38,089 nt of DNA, from the NCBI GenBank assembly GCA_028282905.1, contig JANQGW010000082.1, forward strand, positions 1 through 38,089. The letters are read 5' to 3'. Both the position numbers and the translations under genes were made by a program. Numbering within the stretch: position 1 is the stretch's first letter; the number at the start of each line of letters is the position of its first letter. Shown here in pieces: positions 33,219-38,089 of the stretch. Origin of the DNA: Sedimentisphaerales bacterium (GTDB lineage: Bacteria; Planctomycetota; Phycisphaerae; Sedimentisphaerales; Anaerohalosphaeraceae). The notes beneath the pieces are model-generated. The model saw only the letters and a program-made list of their open reading frames with translations, was not told the origin of the DNA and did not search any database.

Positions 33219-34739
33219 ATGGCAAAGAAATTGGCGACAGAAGTGGGTTTGCTGGCAGATGTGGCGAAGGTTTTGGCTGAATCGCTGGATCTGGAAGAGA
33301 CGCTGGAATCGATTCTGAAGGCGCTGGAAACGCACGTCAAGCTTGAACGCGGGGCGATTGCGCTGCTGGATCCGGAAAGCGAAACAATCAGTATCGAGGT
33401 GGCGCATGGGTTGAGCGAGGCTTCGAGAAAGCAGATTACCTACAAGGTTGGCGAGGGAATTACCGGTCTGGTGGTTCAGACGGGCAAAGGAGTGGTGGTT
33501 CCGGATATCAGCAAAGATCCGCGGTTTCTGGCCAAGACCGGCCAGCGAAAACGCTCGAAGGGTCAGAAGATCGCCTTTTTTTGTGTGCCGATTAAGCTGG
33601 AGGGCAAGACGATTGGGTCGATCAGTGTGGATCGCAAAGTTCGTCCGGCCGATGATTTTGAAGCGCATGTGCGTCTTCTGGAGGTGTTGGCGACAATGGT
33701 GGCGCAGGCGGTTAAACTCAACAAACTGGTGCAATCGGATCGGCGTGAGTTGCGCGCGGAAAATGCCCGTCTGCTTCGCGAATTAAAAACAAAATTTAAT
33801 ATTCATAACATGGTCGGCACCAGTAACGCGATGCTGGAGGTCTATCGCCTGATCGAGCAGGTATCCAACAGTAACGCGACGGTTCTGATTCGCGGCGAAA
33901 GTGGTACCGGGAAAGATTTGATCGCGCACGCGATTCACTACAGCAGCCTGCGTTCGGGTAAGCCGTTTATTAAGGTTAATTGCACAGCGCTGCCGGAGAA
34001 TTTGCTGGAAAGTGAGTTGTTCGGCCATGAGAAAGGAGCGTTTACCGGTGCGGTGGACCGTAAACTGGGGCGTTTTGAGTTGGCCAGTGGCGGGACTATT
34101 TTCCTCGATGAGATTGGTGATTTCTCGATGAACTTGCAGGTTAAGCTGCTGCGGGTGATGCAGTTTAAGGAGTTCGAGCGGGTGGGCGGTCACGAAACGA
34201 TTAAGTCGAATGTGCGGATTGTTGTCGCAACCAATCGGAACCTGGAAGAGGATATCAAGAGCGGTCTGTTCCGCGAGGATTTGTATTACCGCATCAACGT
34301 ATTTCCGATTTATATGCCTCCGCTGCGAGATCGTAAGAATGATGTGATGCTGCTGGCGGATTATTTCCTGGAGCAGTATGCCAAAGAAAATCACAAGCAG
34401 ATTAATCGGATTTCGACACCGGCGATTGAGATGCTGACCAGTTATCACTGGCCGGGCAATGTGCGGGAACTGGAAAACTGTATGGAGCGGGCGGTATTGG
34501 TCTGTGATGAAGATGTGGTTCGTTCGGATCATCTGCCGCCGTCACTTCAGATGGCGCAGGCCAGTGTCGATACGAGGGCGTTAACGCTGCCAGAAAAAAT
34601 TGAAGCAATTGAGCGTGAAATGATCGTCGATGCGCTCAAGAAAACACACGGCTGTCAGCGTCACGCGGCCAAAGAGCTTGGCGTGACCGAACGCATATTA
34701 GGCTACAAAATCAAAAAGTATGATATTCTGAAGAAGTAA
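33219..34739 (+). CDS. sigma-54-dependent transcriptional activator (GAF-AAA+-Fis, NifA-like)
   Basis: This 506-residue protein is an enhancer-binding activator of sigma-54 RNA polymerase. The N-terminal GAF domain (about 20-175) replaces the phosphoreceiver of NtrC, as in NifA. The AAA+ domain (about 195-430) has Walker A GESGTGKD (226-233), the sigma-54 contact loop GAFTGA (273-278), GGTIFLDEIGD as Walker B, and WPGNVRELEN near the end of the domain. The Fis-type helix-turn-helix occupies about 460-506 (GCQRHAAKELGVTERILGYK). It is next to amt, a PII gene and glutamine synthetase, and paired palindromes lie upstream of it and of both target promoters. This makes it the likely nitrogen regulator. 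The signal sensed by GAF, or a PII contact, is not known. The ATG at 33219 follows AAGGG. Confidence 0.9.
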   Translation: MAKKLATEVGLLADVAKVLAESLDLEETLESILKALETHVKLERGAIALLDPESETISIEVAHGLSEASRKQITYKVGEGITGLVVQTGKGVVVPDISKDPRFLAKTGQRKRSKGQKIAFFCVPIKLEGKTIGSISVDRKVRPADDFEAHVRLLEVLATMVAQAVKLNKLVQSDRRELRAENARLLRELKTKFNIHNMVGTSNAMLEVYRLIEQVSNSNATVLIRGESGTGKDLIAHAIHYSSLRSGKPFIKVNCTALPENLLESELFGHEKGAFTGAVDRKLGRFELASGGTIFLDEIGDFSMNLQVKLLRVMQFKEFERVGGHETIKSNVRIVVATNRNLEEDIKSGLFREDLYYRINVFPIYMPPLRDRKNDVMLLADYFLEQYAKENHKQINRISTPAIEMLTSYHWPGNVRELENCMERAVLVCDEDVVRSDHLPPSLQMAQASVDTRALTLPEKIEAIEREMIVDALKKTHGCQRHAAKELGVTERILGYKIKKYDILKK

Positions 34740-34813
34740 CCGCGGCAGTCATTTTCAGGCATGCAAGAGGTTTCATTTTGTGAGCCCAGAGGTTTACGAA
34801 ATTTCCCCAAAAA

Positions 34814-34855
34814 TACAATTTTGTATTCTGCTGTCTTGGTGTATACAAAATTGTA
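34814..34855 (+). promoter_or_regulatory. paired activator sites upstream of the ammonium transporter
   Basis: Two perfect palindromes, TACAATTTTGTA (34814-34825) and TACAAAATTGTA (34844-34855), have centres 30 bp apart, about three helix turns. The downstream centre is 111 bp from the -12 element of the sigma-54-type promoter. They match the layout of upstream activator sites bound by an enhancer-binding protein. Confidence 0.75.
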
Positions 34856-34946
34856 ATATATCTTGTGTTTGATTCACTTCTTATTTGCCTTGTTAAGTCA
34901 TTTCTACGTAATTGTTTACGGATAAACTCGGAGAAGCTTCGCGGTT

Positions 34947-34962
34947 TGGCACAGTTCTTACT
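34947..34962 (+). promoter_or_regulatory. sigma-54-type promoter of the ammonium transporter
   Basis: TGGCAC at 34947-34952 is a perfect -24 element. The -12 element reads TTACT (34958-34962) instead of TTGCW, one base off in the GC core. Transcription would start near 34973, upstream of the chosen translation start. Confidence 0.6.
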
Positions 34963-35052
34963 TATAGTTCTATCGAGATCATCATGATGTGTGCGGCAAT
35001 GAATTGTTGTGTCGCTTCAAACAATGAAGTAACTCGTATGAAAGGGTCATTT

Positions 35053-36402
35053 GTGAGAACAGTCAGATTGAATTGGATACTGAGTGCGGTGTTGGCTTGT
35101 TTTTTATTTGGGACTACCGGCAGTGTCTTTGCGGCAGACGATGCGATTTCAGTTGCGGATGTCAAGCAGGGGCTGGATACGGTGTGGGTTTTAATCGCGG
35201 CGTTTTTGGTGTTCTTCATGCAAGCCGGCTTCGGCATGGTCGAGGCCGGCTTTATTCGAGCGAAGAACACCTGTAATATATTAACGAAGAACTTTTTGGA
35301 TTTCTGTATGGCGTCTTTGGGGTTTCTCCTGATTGGTTATGCATTGATGTTTGGCGACGGCAACAGCTTTATCGGTTTTAAGTCCGGCTGGATGCTGACC
35401 GGCGTTGAAGCCACCAGCGGCGGCGTTCCGCTGTATGCGTTCTGGTTGTTTCAGGCGGCGTTCTGCGGAGCGGCGGCAACAATTGTTGCCGGCGGAATGG
35501 CCGAGCGAATGAATTTCAAGGCGTATCTGATTTATTCCTTTTTGATTTCAGCGATTATCTATCCCGTCATCGGCCACTGGGTCTGGGGTGGCGGTTGGCT
35601 GGCGAAAATGGGCTTTGGTGATTTTGCCGGTTCGACGGTTGTGCATACGACGGGTGGTGTGGCGGCGCTGATCGGGACCATGATGTTAAAGCCGCGTTTG
35701 GGTAAGTACGGCATTGACGGAAAACCCAAGGCCATTGCCGGGCACAGCATTCCGCTGGCATCGCTGGGTGTGTTTATCCTGTGGTTTGGCTGGTTCGGGT
35801 TTAATGCGGGCTCGACATTGGGAATTACAAATAAGGGTTTTGATATTGCCCGCGTTGCGATCAATACGAATCTGGCGGCGGCGTTGGGTGGTATCGGTGC
35901 GATGATTGCCGTATGGTGGCGTTTTGGCAAGCCGGATTTGTCGATGGCGATGAACGGGGCGTTGGCGGGTTTGGTCGGTGTGACGGCGCCGTGTGCATTC
36001 GTTGAGCCGTGGGCAGCGTGTCTGATTGGTTTGTCGTCCGGCGTGATTGTGGTCTATGGCGTAGAACTATTGGACAGGCTTCAGATTGATGACCCTGTTG
36101 GTGCGGTGCCGGTGCATGGTATGTGCGGTATCTGGGGAACGATTTGTGTGGGCATTTTCGGTAAAGAAGCTTTAGGGCTGGCCAACAACGGCTTTATTTA
36201 CGGCGGCAATCCTACGCAGCTTGGCATACAGATGGTCGGCAGCGTGGCAACTGTGGTCTTTGTGTTGGCGGGCATGGGTTTAGTGTTTAAGGTGATTGAC
36301 CTGACAGTCGGTTTGCGTGTTAGCCGCACCGAAGAGCTTCGTGGTCTGGATATCGGCGAGCACGGAATGGAGTCGTATTCCGGCTTCCAGATTTTCAGCT
36401 AA
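35053..36402 (+). CDS. amt: ammonium transporter (Amt family)
   Basis: This roughly 449-residue membrane protein conducts ammonium across the inner membrane. A cleavable signal peptide (LNWILSAVLACFLFGTTGSVFA) is followed by the Amt core: FMQAGFGMVEAGFIRAKN, a first pore histidine in GSTVVHTTGGVAALIG, a second in VPVHGMCGIWGT, and about 11 helices. The C-terminal tail (LRVSRTEELRGLDIGEHG) is the PII-responsive segment. The start is uncertain: GTG at 35053 has AAGGG at good distance, whereas ATG at 35038 does not; both lie after the predicted transcript start. It is followed after 39 bases by the PII gene, the usual amt-glnK partnership. Expression is probably sigma-54 dependent through the sites at 34814-34855. 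Confidence 0.9.
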   Translation: MRTVRLNWILSAVLACFLFGTTGSVFAADDAISVADVKQGLDTVWVLIAAFLVFFMQAGFGMVEAGFIRAKNTCNILTKNFLDFCMASLGFLLIGYALMFGDGNSFIGFKSGWMLTGVEATSGGVPLYAFWLFQAAFCGAAATIVAGGMAERMNFKAYLIYSFLISAIIYPVIGHWVWGGGWLAKMGFGDFAGSTVVHTTGGVAALIGTMMLKPRLGKYGIDGKPKAIAGHSIPLASLGVFILWFGWFGFNAGSTLGITNKGFDIARVAINTNLAAALGGIGAMIAVWWRFGKPDLSMAMNGALAGLVGVTAPCAFVEPWAACLIGLSSGVIVVYGVELLDRLQIDDPVGAVPVHGMCGIWGTICVGIFGKEALGLANNGFIYGGNPTQLGIQMVGSVATVVFVLAGMGLVFKVIDLTVGLRVSRTEELRGLDIGEHGMESYSGFQIFS

Positions 36403-36441
36403 ACGGCGAGATCTAAGATAAAGTAAATTCAGGAGACTATA

Positions 36442-36783
36442 ATGAAGTTAATCGTTGCTTATATACAGCCACATAAACTGGAAGATGTAAAAAAAGCTTT
36501 GGCCGAGGCTGAGGTTGGCAAAATGTCCGTGACGAATTCGCTCGGCTGCGGTGCCCAAATGGGATATGAAGAAAGCTATCGCGGGATTAAGTTTGAGGTG
36601 AACCTGCTCAAGAAGATCCGGCTGGAAATTGCCGTAACCGAGCCGTTTTTGGAGAAAACCGTTGAGGCGATCATTCAGTCGGCGCGAACCGGTGAGATTG
36701 GTGACGGAAAGATTTTCGTCATGGATTTGACAGACTGTATTCGGATTCGCACCGGCGAGCACGGCTGGAACGCGATTGGGTAG
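36442..36783 (+). CDS. glnK: PII nitrogen regulatory protein (GlnK-like) without Tyr51
   Basis: This 113-residue PII protein senses 2-oxoglutarate and adenylate nucleotides and blocks the neighbouring ammonium transporter by inserting its T-loop. Ligand-site residues are kept: Q39 and G41 in GAQMG, K58 in LLKKI, and the C-terminal IGDGKIFV and RIRTGE blocks. In the T-loop, Y46 (SYRG) is present, but the position of Tyr51, modified by uridylyl- or adenylyltransferase in many bacteria, is Phe. Covalent modification at residue 51 is therefore not possible. An AGGAG site lies before the ATG. It is co-transcribed with amt. Confidence 0.92.
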   Translation: MKLIVAYIQPHKLEDVKKALAEAEVGKMSVTNSLGCGAQMGYEESYRGIKFEVNLLKKIRLEIAVTEPFLEKTVEAIIQSARTGEIGDGKIFVMDLTDCIRIRTGEHGWNAIG

Positions 36784-36798
36784 GGCGGGTGAGGAAAC

Positions 36799-36841
36799 TA
36801 CAAAAATGTAACTCCTTTTTGCTTGGATATACATTATTGTA
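36799..36841 (+). promoter_or_regulatory. paired activator sites upstream of glutamine synthetase
   Basis: TACAAAAATGTA (36799-36810) and TACATTATTGTA (36830-36841) each differ from TACAA-N2-TTGTA by one base. Their centres are 31 bp apart. The downstream centre lies 111 bp from the -12 GC of the promoter at 36933, the same distance as at amt. Confidence 0.65.
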
Positions 36842-36932
36842 GACTTCCTATGAAGAGTGCAAGGCGGTTGGTTGCGCTGTAACTGTCTTTTATAAAATGA
36901 GATATGACGAATTATGTGGAATATTAAAAAGT

Positions 36933-36948
36933 TGGTATCTATTTTGCT
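36933..36948 (+). promoter_or_regulatory. sigma-54-type promoter of glutamine synthetase
   Basis: TGGTAT (36933-36938) and TTGCT (36944-36948) give the invariant GG, ten bases, GC arrangement of sigma-54 promoters. The -12 element is a perfect TTGCW. Transcription would start near 36959, leaving a leader of about 158 bases before the ATG at 37117. Apart from this promoter and the site pair, I see nothing else in the 333-base gap. Confidence 0.65.
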
Positions 36949-37116
36949 AATTAGTGTGACATTGTTTTTCTTTGTCATTGGAAGCGTTGACTTTCGATGG
37001 CGGTGACGTATAATGCGTTGAAGGCAGCCCGCCAATTGGCATCCTTGAACGCACGGACTGTGAATTTAAAGGACTGATAGAGCAATCTTCAATCTAAAAT
37101 CAGTACAGGAGAAAGT

Positions 37117-38089
37117 ATGAAGAACGAAGCGCAGGTAACTGAGATTTTTGGTCTCAATGTATTCAACGATTCCGTGATGCGGCAGGTCTTGCCCAAGAAC
37201 GTTTATAAGGCCTTTGTCAAAGTTCGCCAGGGACAGGGCGATTTCACGATTGAGATGGCCGATGTGATTGCCACGGCAATGAAGGATTGGGCGGTTGAAA
37301 AAGGCGCGACGCACTTTTGCCACTGGTTCCAGCCGATGACCGGACTGACGGCGGAAAAGCACGATTCGTTTGTCTCGCCCACCAGTGACGGCCGTGCAAT
37401 TCTCGAATTCAGCGGTAAGCTCTTGGTGCAGGGTGAACCGGATGCTTCGTCATTCCCGTCGGGCGGCTTGCGTGCGACATTTGAGGCTCGCGGCTATACC
37501 GCCTGGGACTGCACGTCGCCGGTATTCATCAAAGGTAAAACGCTGTATATTCCCTGTGCATTCTGTTCTTATACCGGCGAAGCACTGGATAAGAAAACCC
37601 CACTGCTGCGTTCGATGGAAGCGCTGGACAAGCAGGCAACCCGCGTTCTGAAAGCACTGGGTGAAACGGATGTGACCAATGTGATCGCGACACTGGGTGC
37701 CGAGCAGGAATATTTCCTGGTGGATCGCAGTTTCTTTGAACGTCGCTTGGATTTAGTGCTGGCCAAGCGTACATTGTTTGGTGCGCCTTCGCCGCGGGGT
37801 CAGGAAATGGACGACCATTACTTCGGTACGCTGCACGAGCGTGTGGCCGCTTACATGAATGATGTGAACAGCGAGCTGTGGAGGTTGGGTGTTCCGGCAA
37901 CCACGCAGCATAACGAAGTTTCGCCCGCACAGTACGAAGTGGCGCCGGTGTTTGCAACGGTGAATGTCGCGACCGACCACAACCAGTTGGTCATGGAAAC
38001 GCTGGAAAAGATCGCACTTCGCCACAACTTTGTTTGTCTGTTGAATGAAAAGCCGTTTGCTGGTGTCAATGGTTCCGGTAAGCACCACA
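37117..38089 (+). CDS. glnN: glutamine synthetase type III, N-terminal part
   Basis: This frame opens at ATG 37117, seven bases after an AGGAG, and is still open at the right edge, so 324 codons of an expected 700 or so are seen. It makes glutamine from glutamate, ammonia and ATP. The type III (GlnN) signatures are clear: [11 protein letters not shown] near the start, [39 protein letters not shown], the catalytic-site glutamates in [10 protein letters not shown], then [16 protein letters not shown] and the beginning of an NGSGKH block at the edge. Type I GlnA lacks these N-terminal blocks. Paired activator sites and a sigma-54-type promoter precede it, placing it in the same regulon as amt. 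The minus-strand frames here are shadows. Confidence 0.92.
   Translation, partial: MKNEAQVTEIFGLNVFNDSVMRQVLPKNVYKAFVKVRQGQGDFTIEMADVIATAMKDWAVEKGATHFCHWFQPMTGLTAEKHDSFVSPTSDGRAILEFSGKLLVQGEPDASSFPSGGLRATFEARGYTAWDCTSPVFIKGKTLYIPCAFCSYTGEALDKKTPLLRSMEALDKQATRVLKALGETDVTNVIATLGAEQEYFLVDRSFFERRLDLVLAKRTLFGAPSPRGQEMDDHYFGTLHERVAAYMNDVNSELWRLGVPATTQHNEVSPAQYEVAPVFATVNVATDHNQLVMETLEKIALRHNFVCLLNEKPFAGVNGSGKHH

Noticed and set aside
37370..38088. Frames on both strands at the right edge, including three minus-strand ones
   Set aside because: The open frame from 37117 is an unmistakable type III glutamine synthetase that lacks a stop only because the window ends.

Overview
The window looks like a chromosomal segment of a planctomycete, most likely of the Phycisphaerae/Sedimentisphaerales type. 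This is inferred from the mix of families rather than a marker gene: a secreted propeller protein ending in a dockerin-like stretch (LNGDGCVNLLDF), a LamG-nuclease fusion, a K/P/E-rich secreted protein behind an ECF sigma/anti-sigma pair, a transglutaminase-like protein with a discoidin-like end, a type III glutamine synthetase, and a tandem family of secreted hypothetical proteins. A RACo-type ferredoxin/ASKHA protein suggests an anaerobic corrinoid metabolism. I see no tRNA, rRNA, CRISPR array, transposase or phage genes.

Layout. 1-1372: a Pro/Gln-rich partial gene and a divergent LpxL-type acyltransferase, served by back-to-back sigma-70 promoters. 1530-7819: five tandem paralogous secreted proteins on the minus strand; each stop overlaps the next start as TAATG, and the last codons of each upstream gene carry the ribosome-binding site of the next. 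8082-11780: LamG/endonuclease-exonuclease-phosphatase protein, BioF-type synthase, rhomboid protease. 11877-14405: propeller/dockerin-like secreted protein. 14903-17019: ECF sigma, membrane anti-sigma and secreted K/P/E-rich protein operon. 17151-17656: a Cys-rich small protein and a 26-residue very basic protein missed by length cut-offs. 17777-24734: RACo-like protein, leucine-rich-repeat protein, and a thioredoxin-fold/transglutaminase-like pair. 25082-30749: PfkB kinase with pentapeptide-repeat potassium channel, then an SSS symporter with a galactokinase. 30851-33042: a small membrane protein in an AT-rich islet and a YiiX-like permuted papain-fold protein.

33130-38089 is a nitrogen-assimilation module: a GAF-AAA+-Fis sigma-54 activator, an ammonium transporter, a PII protein and a type III glutamine synthetase running off the right edge. 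The strongest new signal is here. A 12-bp palindrome TACAA-N2-TTGTA occurs as a pair (centres 29-31 bp apart) upstream of the activator gene, the transporter and the glutamine synthetase. At the two target genes the downstream site lies exactly 111 bp from the -12 element of a sigma-54-type promoter. At the activator gene the pair brackets a sigma-70 promoter. This is the expected layout for an activator that switches on amt and glnN and represses itself.

The second strong signal is the translationally coupled five-gene array, in which the conserved C-terminal PEEK codons double as Shine-Dalgarno sequence and are lost only in the last gene, where nothing follows.
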